Part shown: positions 1-6,027 of the stretch, piece by piece | Numbering within the stretch: the first letter of the stretch is position 1 | Layout of the letters: each line of letters opens with the position of its first letter | DNA from: JALYRV01 sp035512575 | Lineage (GTDB): Bacteria > Acidobacteriota > Vicinamibacteria > Vicinamibacterales > SCN-69-37 | Direction of reading: 5' to 3' | Length of the DNA stretch: 13,151 bases | Assembly: GCA_035512575.1 (NCBI GenBank) | Contig: DATKDT010000097.1 | Span: 1 to 13,151, forward strand | The notes under the pieces: model-generated | The model's input: the letters and a program-made list of their open reading frames with translations, nothing else | Told to the model about the DNA's origin: nothing | The model's database searches: none | Made by a program: the position numbers and the translations under genes

Positions 1-522
1 CGAACGCCCGAACGTGAGCGCCGCTAGCCCCGGCCACCACGCGATGAACCACGACACGAAGTGCCAGAGGTAGTTCGGATCCTCGGCGTGCGAGGTCCAG
101 ATGCCCGAGATCATGTAGAACGCCGCGCCGCCGAGAATGGCCGCCGCGAGGCCGCGCGCGATCCAGGAGGAGTTCGGCGTTCGGGAGTGCGCCGGGCCTG
201 GTCTGCGCAGGACCAAGCTGTCGAAGGCAGCAAGTCCCATCCAGACTGCAGACCAGGCCATAAACATCGCCCCCCATCCCAGCACGCGCCACAGGGCATA
301 GAACATCGCCGCGCCGAGCGCGCCGGCAACGATGCCGCCGGCGACGCCCATGCCGATGCGGCGCGACAGGTAGCCGAGAATCGCGCCGAGCGTGCCCATC
401 AGGACGACGCCGTGCAGGACGCCGGCCAGCGGCGTGTGCCGGATGCCCAGCTCGAACCAGGCATAGTCGCCGGCGGTGGTCACCGCCGCCATCAGGAGCG
501 CGCCAATCAGGGAAGGATGCAT
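1..522 (-). CDS. Polytopic membrane protein of unknown function, N-terminal part (truncated by window edge)
   Basis: Reading the minus strand from the ATG at 522-520 gives 174 codons with no stop, continuing off the left edge. The start is supported by a GGAG Shine-Dalgarno 7 nt upstream. The protein begins MHPSLIGALLMAAVTTAGDY and has about five to six hydrophobic segments separated by short basic loops (for example YLSRRIGMG near residue 55 and LRRPGPAHSR near 110), then a Trp-rich stretch (FVSWFIAWWPG) at the edge. I do not recognise the family. It has the composition of an inner-membrane protein, with no catalytic motif visible. The linker around residues 113-117 is encoded by a GTTCGGN-type repeat seen elsewhere in the window (plus-strand 171-184). 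Repeat copy 1 begins 29 nt upstream of the start. It is divergent to the MFS gene. Coding status is supported by the hydrophobic periodicity and the ribosome binding site; function is unknown. Confidence 0.75.
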   Translation of the reverse strand, partial: MHPSLIGALLMAAVTTAGDYAWFELGIRHTPLAGVLHGVVLMGTLGAILGYLSRRIGMGVAGGIVAGALGAAMFYALWRVLGWGAMFMAWSAVWMGLAAFDSLVLRRPGPAHSRTPNSSWIARGLAAAILGGAAFYMISGIWTSHAEDPNYLWHFVSWFIAWWPGLAALTFGRS

Positions 523-550
523 AGAGAGACTCCACCTACTGATGCTCGGG

Positions 551-783
551 GCTTGGTCCGGTATTCCTCAGCGCCGCCGAGGCGAGTCGGGCCAAAGAGC
601 GGTCCCTCCGACGTCCTTTTAACGGCGTCGCTGACGAACACCGGACACCGCCCCTGCGCCAGATCTACGCCGCGCTGGGCGCGAGCGGCAGGTCCGACGC
701 GGCGGCGTGATTGTACATGCGAGCAGAGGTCGCCGAGCTACGCGACGCAGCGGCGGACCTGCCCGAGCGCCCTATCGCGCGGC
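551..783 (+). repeat. Structured interspersed repeat, copy 1
   Basis: First of four related elements in the window. Hairpin A pairs 555-579 with 623-647 (21 of 25 positions). It encloses the conserved core GAGTCGGGCCAAAGAGCGG, then a short T-run (617-620). Hairpin B pairs 688-696 (GCAGGTCCG) with 754-762 (CGGACCTGC), with flanking partial pairing and a loop containing TTGTACATGCGAGCAGAGG. The element fills most of the 324-nt gap between the divergent membrane-protein gene and the MFS gene. It is the most diverged copy, and it differs from copy 4 at paired positions in hairpin A. No protein-coding signal is credible here. It could be a MITE or REP-like element, a structured RNA, or a regulatory leader. 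Confidence 0.85.
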
Positions 784-832
784 GCGCCGCGGCGCGTGCG
801 GCGCTAATGTAACAGGCCGAGCCCTGCTGCCG

Positions 833-838
833 TAAACT
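833..838 (+). promoter_or_regulatory. Probable -10 box TAAACT for the MFS gene (leaderless start)
   Basis: TAAACT lies 8 nt before the GTG start at 847 and no Shine-Dalgarno sequence precedes that GTG. The usual distance from a -10 box to the transcription start would place the 5' end of the mRNA at the start codon. No good -35 box is visible. The same arrangement is seen at 5215, 5572 and 12571, which raises confidence in each. Confidence 0.5.
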
Positions 839-846
839 CTCTCACT

Positions 847-2232
847 GTGACCCCCACCACCCGCGCCGGCCTGACGACCACCGAGTGGCTGATCTGCTTC
901 ATCGCGGCCCTCGGCTTCGCGTTCGACATCTACGAGATCCTGATGCTGCCGCTCATCGTGCGGCCGGCGCTGCTCGAGCTCACGGGCGCGGTGCCCGGCT
1001 CGCCAGAGTTCCAGATGTGGGTGGGGCGCCTCTTCTACATCCCCGCCTTCGCGGGCGGCATCTTCGGCCTGCTCGGCGGCTACCTCACCGATCTGTTCGG
1101 ACGCCGCCGCGTGCTGACCTACAGCATTCTGCTCTACGCGTTCGGCGCGTTCTTCTCGGGCTTCGTGACGTCGATCGAATGGCTGCTGTTCTTCCGCTGC
1201 CTCGTGTTCATCGGCGTGTGCGTGGAGTTCGTCGCGGCCGTCGCCTGGCTCGCCGAGCTGTTCACCGATCCGCGGCGGCGCGAGAAGGTGCTCGGCTACA
1301 CGCAGGCGTTCTCGTCGATCGGCGGCCTGCTCGTGGCCACCGCCAACGGCCTCGCCATCGCGTACGCCGCGTCGCTGCCCGCGCTCGACTGGTTCACGAT
1401 CGGCGGCGGCACGGTGGCCGATGCGCACGCCCCCTGGCGCTACACGCTGATGTCGGGCGTCATCCCCGCCATCCCGCTGATCATCATCCGGCCGTTCCTG
1501 CCCGAGTCGCCCGCGTGGGCGCAGAAGCGCGCCGCCGGCACACTCAAACGGCCGTCGATTGCCGCGCTGTTCGCGCCAGACTTGCGCAAGACGACGATCG
1601 TCACGACGCTGATGTTCGCGATGTCGTACGGTGCGGCGTTCGGCGCCATCCAGCAGATTCCGCAGATCGTGCCCGGGCTCGCGGACGTGCGCACCGAGAC
1701 GTCGGGCATGGCCCCGCCCGACGCGCGCCTCCACGAGCAGTCGGTGGCCGCCAACGTCACGAAGGTGCAGGAAATCGGCGGGCTCGCCGGACGCGTCGCC
1801 CTCGCCTTCCTCGCCCTCTACATCGTCGGCCGCCGGAAGCTGATTCGCGTGTTCCAGATCCCCGGGCTGATCGTCATGCCCCTCTGCTTCTGGTGGGCTG
1901 CCGGGCAGAGCACCGAGTGGCTGTCGATAGGCATCTTCCTCGTGGCGTTCATGACCGTGGCGCAATTCAGTTTCTGGGGCAACTATCTGCCACGGGTGTA
2001 TCCGCTGCACCTGCGCGGCACGGGCGAAAGCTTCGCCGCCAACATCGGCGGCCGCATGATCGGCACGTCATTCGCGTGGCTGACGGCCTCGCTCGCGATC
2101 ACCGCCAACCGCGCGGACGCGCCCGCCCGCGTCGCGCTCGTCGCCGGCGCCGTCGGCCTGTCGGTCTACATCGTCGGTTTCATCGCGTCGTTCTGGCTGC
2201 CCGAACCGACCACCGAAGACCTGCCGGAATAG
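847..2232 (+). CDS. MFS transporter, sugar-porter / metabolite-H+ symporter type
   Basis: This 461-residue inner-membrane protein with about 12 predicted membrane segments should move a small organic solute by proton coupling. The substrate is not readable from sequence. MFS motif A is clear in the loop after helix 2 (GGYLTDLFGRRR, residues 77-88). The PESPAW motif (219-224) at the end of helix 6 is typical of the sugar-porter and metabolite:H+ symporter branches. A soluble insertion (ADVRTETSGMAPPDARLHEQ, near 279-298) follows helix 7. The GTG start at 847 is chosen because the N-terminus then reads directly into helix 1 and a TAAACT box sits 8 nt upstream. It ends 6 nt before the iron alcohol dehydrogenase gene and is almost certainly co-transcribed with it, which suggests uptake of an alcohol, aldehyde or related precursor that the neighbour oxidises or reduces. 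That link is inference. Confidence 0.93.
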   Translation: MTPTTRAGLTTTEWLICFIAALGFAFDIYEILMLPLIVRPALLELTGAVPGSPEFQMWVGRLFYIPAFAGGIFGLLGGYLTDLFGRRRVLTYSILLYAFGAFFSGFVTSIEWLLFFRCLVFIGVCVEFVAAVAWLAELFTDPRRREKVLGYTQAFSSIGGLLVATANGLAIAYAASLPALDWFTIGGGTVADAHAPWRYTLMSGVIPAIPLIIIRPFLPESPAWAQKRAAGTLKRPSIAALFAPDLRKTTIVTTLMFAMSYGAAFGAIQQIPQIVPGLADVRTETSGMAPPDARLHEQSVAANVTKVQEIGGLAGRVALAFLALYIVGRRKLIRVFQIPGLIVMPLCFWWAAGQSTEWLSIGIFLVAFMTVAQFSFWGNYLPRVYPLHLRGTGESFAANIGGRMIGTSFAWLTASLAITANRADAPARVALVAGAVGLSVYIVGFIASFWLPEPTTEDLPE

Positions 2233-2238
2233 CGGCCG

Positions 2239-3327
2239 ATGGGCACGCACGTCACCTTCGGCGCAGGCTTGCTCGACGGGATCGGCGAGACCGCGGCGGG
2301 CCTGGGCTTCCGCCAGGCACTGCTCGTCTCCGATCCCGGCCTGCCCGGCCAGCGCGATCGGACCGCCGCGCTGCTGCTCAGAGCAGGGATCAGCGTCCAT
2401 CTCTACGACCGTTTCGGCGTGAATCCCGATTCGGCGATGGCCGAGGCGGGCCGCGCCTTTGCCGCGCCGCTCGGCGTGGATTCGATCGTTGCCCTCGGCG
2501 GCGGAAGCGCGCTCGACGCGGCAAAAGCGATCAACTTCCTCGTCACCAATGGCGGCCGCATGCAGGACTACCGCGGCTATGGGAAGGCGCGCACGCCGCT
2601 GCTGCCGTCGATCGGCGTGCCGACGACGGCGGGGACGGGCAGTGAGGCGCAGAGCTACTGCGTGATTGCCGACGCGGAGTCGCACATGAAGATGGCGTGC
2701 GGCGATCCGTCGGCCGCGTTCCGCGCGGTGATTCTCGATCCGGATCTCACGGCGTCGGCGCCGAAGGCCGTGCGCGCGGCCGCCGGCATCGACGCCGCGG
2801 CGCACGCCATCGAGACGTGGGTGACGAAGCGCCGTTCGCCGGTGTCGCGCGTGCTGTCGCGCGAAGCGTGGAGGCTGATCGAGCCGGCGCTGCTGCCGTG
2901 CATCGAGGAGGATGACGGTGAGGCCGTGCGCACCGACATGCTGCTCGGCGCGCACCTGGCCGGCGCCGCGATCGAGGCGTCGATGCTGGGCGCCGCGCAC
3001 GCCTGCGCGAATCCGCTGACCGCGCGTTACGGCACCGCGCACGGCGTGGCTCTCGGCATCCTCGTGCCGCACGTCGTCCGTTGGAATGCGGAGGTGGTGG
3101 GAAGCGACTACGACGAGCTGGGCGGCGCCGATCGCGTCGCGAAGCTGGTCGAAGATGCGGCGTCCGCCGCGGGATTTCCCTCGACGCTGCGCGAGCTTGG
3201 CGCGAAGGAAGAAGACATCCCCGACCTCGCCATGCTCGCCGCGACGCAGTGGACCGGCACGTTCAATCCACGAGAGCTGGGGATGGCGGGCGCGGCGGAA
3301 ATCTACACGCTGGCGTACGGAAAATAG
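2239..3327 (+). CDS. Iron-containing alcohol dehydrogenase (group III, FucO/DhaT-like fold)
   Basis: The 362-residue cytoplasmic NAD(P)-dependent oxidoreductase is slightly shorter than the common 380. The N-terminal dinucleotide-binding half carries GGGSALDAAKA (87-97) and PTTAGTGSEA (128-137). The C-terminal helical half carries the metal ligands expected in the family: D185 and H189 (GIDAAAHAIETW), H254 (GAAHACANP) and H268 (GTAHGVALG). An intact metal site argues for an active enzyme. The exact alcohol or aldehyde cannot be told from sequence; maleylacetate-reductase-like and lactaldehyde-reductase-like activities are both possible in this superfamily. The ATG at 2239 has no clear Shine-Dalgarno and lies 6 nt after the MFS stop, so translation is probably coupled. 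Its last codons and the TAG stop (3325-3327) lie inside the left arm of a perfect inverted repeat. Confidence 0.94.
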   Translation: MGTHVTFGAGLLDGIGETAAGLGFRQALLVSDPGLPGQRDRTAALLLRAGISVHLYDRFGVNPDSAMAEAGRAFAAPLGVDSIVALGGGSALDAAKAINFLVTNGGRMQDYRGYGKARTPLLPSIGVPTTAGTGSEAQSYCVIADAESHMKMACGDPSAAFRAVILDPDLTASAPKAVRAAAGIDAAAHAIETWVTKRRSPVSRVLSREAWRLIEPALLPCIEEDDGEAVRTDMLLGAHLAGAAIEASMLGAAHACANPLTARYGTAHGVALGILVPHVVRWNAEVVGSDYDELGGADRVAKLVEDAASAAGFPSTLRELGAKEEDIPDLAMLAATQWTGTFNPRELGMAGAAEIYTLAYGK

Positions 3328-3399
3328 GGACAGACCCTATTTTTTACAATCCGCGCAGAAAATATATGAATTGTAAAAAATAGGGTCTGTCCCTATTTT
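3321..3399. terminator. Perfect 30-bp inverted repeat forming a bidirectional terminator between convergent genes
   Basis: The arms 3321-3350 and 3370-3399 are exact reverse complements over 30 bp, with a 19-nt spacer. Each arm is itself a hairpin: AAAATAGGG, loop ACAGA, CCCTATTTT, followed by T-rich sequence. An intrinsic terminator can therefore form on either strand, and the whole unit can also fold as one large stem. It is strongly AT-rich against GC-rich surroundings. Both flanking genes end inside it: the alcohol dehydrogenase with GGAAAATAG on the plus strand and the symporter with GGAAAATAG on the minus strand. The AAATAGGGACAGACCC-type sequence resembles dispersed repeats I associate with REP-associated transposases in other bacteria. 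That link comes from memory and was not checked. Confidence 0.9.
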
Positions 3400-5009
3400 C
3401 CGGCGAAGTACCGCTCAACCGTGGCCGCCTGCGGAGGCGGCGTGGCGAGCGAGACGGCCCACATGAGAATTGAGGAGCCTATTGTGGCCGCAACGACCGG
3501 CAGAAGTCCAAATATCGCGGTGCCGGTGGCCACGCGCGACAGGACGGGCATTCCGCCCACGCTCCAGGCGACGACTTCGCGGCCCGGCGGAGGCGCGGGC
3601 ACCATGTTCTGGAACACCGCGACGCCGAGCACGATGAACGCCGTCCACAGGGCGACCGCGAGCGCGCCCCACTTGGTGCTGCGCCGCCAGAAGAGGGCGC
3701 CCACGAGCAGCGGCACCAGCGCCGCGTAGCCGGTAAAGGCGTACTGCACCGCCAGATCGAAGATCGACTGCGGCGCACGGATGGCAATCAGATACGCCGC
3801 CGCGGTCAGCACGATCACGAACGCGCGACCGGTCGCCACCTGCATCCGCTCGCCGAACCTCCGCTTGCCTCCGTAATACGCGAACACATCCTCGGTGAAC
3901 ATCGTCGACAGCGCGAGAATCTGCGAGTCGCTCGCCATGACGGCCGCCATGATGCCGGCGCCGAGCAATCCCGCCAGCCAGATCGGTGCATAGTGCTCGA
4001 GCAGCACGATCACCACATCGTCACCCGCGGCCTGCGGCCGCAGCGCCGCCCGATCCTCGGGCGTGACGCCGGGCGCCGCCATGGCCGCCCGCGCCTCGAG
4101 CTTCGCGTCGATCGCAGGCACCTCGCGCATGCCGTTGGCCGCCACGCCGAGAAACACGCACGGCAGCCAGATGGCCAGAATGCACAGTGGATAAAGGATG
4201 ATCGTCCGCTTGAATTCGTTCATCCGCCGCGCCGTGAGACAGAAGATCGAGATGTGCGGGAAGGCAATCGTCGACAGCGGGATCAGCGTGTAGGCAAAGA
4301 AGTACCACGGCGAGATGCGCTCGCGCGTGAGCAGCCATGCGTCGGGCGACGCCGCAATGCGCTCCATCGCGCCGGCAAATCCGCCGCTGCGCCATCCGAT
4401 GAAGAGCACCGCGGCCAGGCCGAACGACAGGAACAGCACGGTCTGAAACGCGTTGACGAATGCCGTGCCGCGCATCCCTCCCAGGAACACGTAGCTCATG
4501 ACGACGAGCGCGACGATGGCGCCGCCGATCCAGTAGGGGACGGCGCCGCCGGAGATGGCGAAGATCGTGGCGCCGCCGCCCATCACGCCGATGATGATGT
4601 AGGGTACGAGCAGCGCCGCCTGCACCACGAAGATGAAGGTGCCGATGTGGCCGCAGTCCCAGCGATCGCGGTACATCTGCACCGGCGTGATGAAGCCGAA
4701 GCGCCGGCCGAGCGACCAGATGCGCGTGCCGAAGAGAAACAGGCACAGCGGAATGATGAAGGCTGAGGCCGACGCCATCAGGCCGAACGTCAGGATGCCG
4801 TTGCCGAACGCGTGGCCGGCGGAGCCGAGGATCGTGAAGGCCGTCATGTTCGTGCCGAACAGCGACAGCAGGAAGACGGCTGGGCCGAGCGAGCGGCCGG
4901 CAACGAAGAACTCCTCGGCGTCGGGCTTCCGCTCGTACTTTCTGAACGCGAAGATGCCGATGTAGAGGACGATCGCGAGATAGGCGAAGACGATCAGGGC
5001 GGCGGTCAT
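3393..5009 (-). CDS. Sodium:solute symporter family protein (SSS)
   Basis: This 538-residue inner-membrane protein with about 13 predicted helices belongs to the SSF family, which couples Na+ entry to uptake of sugars, carboxylates, amino acids or similar solutes. It starts MTAALIVFAYLAIVLYIGIF and has the family-typical AEEFFVAGRSLGP after helix 1 (about residues 31-43). SYVFLGGMRGTAFVNAFQT lies in the middle, and ASDSQILALSTMFTEDVF in a later helix matches the region with Ser/Thr sodium ligands in the family. The ATG (5009-5007) overlaps the TGA of the upstream DUF3311 gene (5008-5006) by 3 nt, so the two are translationally coupled. The C-terminal GK and TAG stop come from the right arm of the 30-bp inverted repeat. 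The substrate is unknown; pantothenate or other monocarboxylates are possible because DUF3311-SSS pairs often carry such annotations. Confidence 0.94.
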   Translation of the reverse strand: MTAALIVFAYLAIVLYIGIFAFRKYERKPDAEEFFVAGRSLGPAVFLLSLFGTNMTAFTILGSAGHAFGNGILTFGLMASASAFIIPLCLFLFGTRIWSLGRRFGFITPVQMYRDRWDCGHIGTFIFVVQAALLVPYIIIGVMGGGATIFAISGGAVPYWIGGAIVALVVMSYVFLGGMRGTAFVNAFQTVLFLSFGLAAVLFIGWRSGGFAGAMERIAASPDAWLLTRERISPWYFFAYTLIPLSTIAFPHISIFCLTARRMNEFKRTIILYPLCILAIWLPCVFLGVAANGMREVPAIDAKLEARAAMAAPGVTPEDRAALRPQAAGDDVVIVLLEHYAPIWLAGLLGAGIMAAVMASDSQILALSTMFTEDVFAYYGGKRRFGERMQVATGRAFVIVLTAAAYLIAIRAPQSIFDLAVQYAFTGYAALVPLLVGALFWRRSTKWGALAVALWTAFIVLGVAVFQNMVPAPPPGREVVAWSVGGMPVLSRVATGTAIFGLLPVVAATIGSSILMWAVSLATPPPQAATVERYFAGK

Positions 5010-5215
5010 CCTTCAGTTCCAGTGCTCAGTTCGTCCGGCCAGGCGAATTTAACCAGCGCCCACATCAGGCCGGTGCAGGCGACGCAGTAGGCGGCGTGAT
5101 AGAAGAGGCCGATCGGCAGCACGCCGAAGACGAGCCGCGCGTCGCGCCAGAACCAGAAGTCCTGGTGCAGCAGGTAGAGCGCCGCCGCCGAGAGCGCGAG
5201 GATCCACGAACGCAT
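5006..5215 (-). CDS. DUF3311-like small membrane protein, partner of the sodium:solute symporter
   Basis: A 69-residue protein starting MRSWILALSAAALYLLHQDF. It has two membrane segments (about residues 2-17 and 31-56) separated by FWFWRDARLVFGVLPIG, which matches the DUF3311 pattern of a short first helix, a Pro-containing FG-P loop and a second helix. Proteins of this type are commonly encoded directly upstream of SSS symporters and are presumed accessory subunits, much like YhdT with PanF. The open frame continues upstream into repeat copy 2. I place the start at 5215 because hydrophobic character begins there and a TACACT box lies 8 nt upstream with no Shine-Dalgarno. The extension would only translate the repeat. 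Its stop overlaps the symporter start in an ATGA. Confidence 0.8.
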   Translation of the reverse strand: MRSWILALSAAALYLLHQDFWFWRDARLVFGVLPIGLFYHAAYCVACTGLMWALVKFAWPDELSTGTEG

Positions 5216-5223
5216 GGCCGAGC

Positions 5224-5229
5224 AGTGTA
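5224..5229 (-). promoter_or_regulatory. Probable -10 box TACACT for the DUF3311-symporter operon
   Basis: On the minus strand TACACT is followed by 8 nt and then the ATG at 5215. No Shine-Dalgarno sequence is present, so the mRNA is probably leaderless. The -35 region is weak. The arrangement matches the other three starts of this type in the window. Confidence 0.45.
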
Positions 5230-5267
5230 TCGCAGCGGTCGTTCCGCGCTCAGGGCCGCGCGAAAGG

Positions 5268-5514
5268 GCTCCGGTGCGATGGCCGGCATTCCGCCGCGCC
5301 GGCGGGGCGAGTCGTGCCAAAGAGCGGTCCCTCCGACGTCTTTTTTACGCCGTCGCGTCAGAACGCCGGACACCGCACCTGCGCGCGTGCCGATCAGCGG
5401 CCGCGCTGAGCGCGAGGTGTAGGTCTGACGCGGCGCCGTGCTTGTACATGCGAGCAGAGGTCGTCGAGCTACGCGGCGCGGCGGCAGACCTACCCGAGCG
5501 CCCTATCGCGCGGC
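5268..5514 (+). repeat. Structured interspersed repeat, copy 2
   Basis: Hairpin A pairs 5273-5302 with 5350-5379 (about 24 of 30 positions) and encloses the conserved CAAAGAGCGGTCCCTCCGAC core followed by a T-run (5341-5346). A short hairpin follows: TCAGCG, GCCG, CGCTGA (5394-5409). Hairpin B pairs 5419-5427 (GTAGGTCTG) with 5485-5493 (CAGACCTAC) around a loop with CTTGTACATGCGAGCAGAGG, nearly the same loop as in copy 1. The element occupies most of the 356-nt gap between the divergent DUF3311 and DMT-like genes. Relative to copy 1, two positions of hairpin B have changed on both sides so that pairing is kept. Confidence 0.88.
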
Positions 5515-5558
5515 CGGACGCCTTGACCACCGGCCCGTACCCACATACCCACCGCAGC

Positions 5559-5564
5559 TATACT
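5559..5564 (+). promoter_or_regulatory. Probable -10 box TATACT for the DMT-like/DUF5916 operon (leaderless start)
   Basis: TATACT, the closest match to TATAAT of the four boxes, is followed by 7 nt and the ATG at 5572. No Shine-Dalgarno sequence is present in GCTGCCC. A TTGACC at 5523-5528 is too far (30 nt) to be a normal -35 partner. Confidence 0.55.
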
Positions 5565-5571
5565 GCTGCCC

Positions 5572-6027
5572 ATGCACTGGATCATGTTTGCGGTCGGCGC
5601 GGCGCTGTCGTGGGGGCTCTATGGGCCGATGATGCATCAGGGACAGGTGAAGCTCGGGAGCCCGTTCCGCGCGCTGCTGTGCGTCGGCGCGGCGTACTTC
5701 CTCATCGGCGTCATCGTCCCCGTCATCGCGCTGGCCTCGCAGGGCCAGCTCACCGTGCGCGGCTGGAACATGGACGGGATCATCGGCGCGTCGGCGGCCG
5801 GGGCGCTCGGCGCGCTCGGCGCCGTCTGCATCATCTATGCGTTCCGCGCGGGCGGCGTGCCGGCCTACGTGATGCCGCTGGTGTTCGGCGGCGCGCCCGT
5901 CATCAACGCCGTCTACACGATGTGGCTGCATCCGCCCAGAGTGCCGCCCAACCCGCTGCTCTACGTCGGGATGCTGATGGTCGGCGCCGGCGCGGCGATG
6001 GTGCTGTATTACAAGCCTTCGGCATGA
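5572..6027 (+). CDS. Half-size DMT/EamA-like membrane protein
   Basis: A 151-residue protein with five predicted membrane segments: MHWIMFAVGAALSWGLYGPM, then about residues 34-56, 65-88, 93-112 and 122-146. The opening helix with Ser-Trp-Gly followed by a Tyr-Gly, and the Gly/Ala-rich GALGALGAVCIIYAFRAGG segment, resemble one half of an EamA drug/metabolite transporter. A full transporter of that superfamily has ten helices, so this would act as a dimer or in a complex. No substrate can be read. A TATACT box 7 nt upstream supports the start and a leaderless mRNA. The stop (TGA 6025-6027) overlaps the ATG of the DUF5916 gene at 6024, indicating coupled expression of an inner-membrane and an outer-membrane protein. 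Confidence 0.8.
   Translation: MHWIMFAVGAALSWGLYGPMMHQGQVKLGSPFRALLCVGAAYFLIGVIVPVIALASQGQLTVRGWNMDGIIGASAAGALGALGAVCIIYAFRAGGVPAYVMPLVFGGAPVINAVYTMWLHPPRVPPNPLLYVGMLMVGAGAAMVLYYKPSA

Noticed and set aside
551..783. Repeat elements as rRNA, tRNA or a known riboswitch
   Set aside because: No cloverleaf, anticodon arm, or recognisable riboswitch core was found. Downstream genes of the four copies are unrelated, which does not fit a metabolite-specific riboswitch.
61..807. Long plus-strand open frame across the left gene and repeat copy 1
   Set aside because: It is antisense to a convincing membrane-protein frame (1-522, minus), is rich in Arg, Ala and Asp as GC-rich shadow frames are, and runs through the repeat element.
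772..2010. Long minus-strand frame opposite the MFS gene, and similar long frames opposite or within the other genes
   Set aside because: They are charged low-complexity translations typical of antisense frames in GC-rich genes, with no domain motifs, while the opposite frames carry clear family signatures.
3321..3399. Inverted repeat as the ends of an insertion sequence
   Set aside because: The arms are separated by only 19 nt, so there is no room for a transposase. It is at most a non-autonomous element or terminator.
5214..6023. Upstream extension of the DUF5916 frame by about 270 residues
   Set aside because: It would overlap repeat copy 2 and the whole DMT-like gene in another frame, with Arg/Ala-rich composition. 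The signal peptide lies after 6024.
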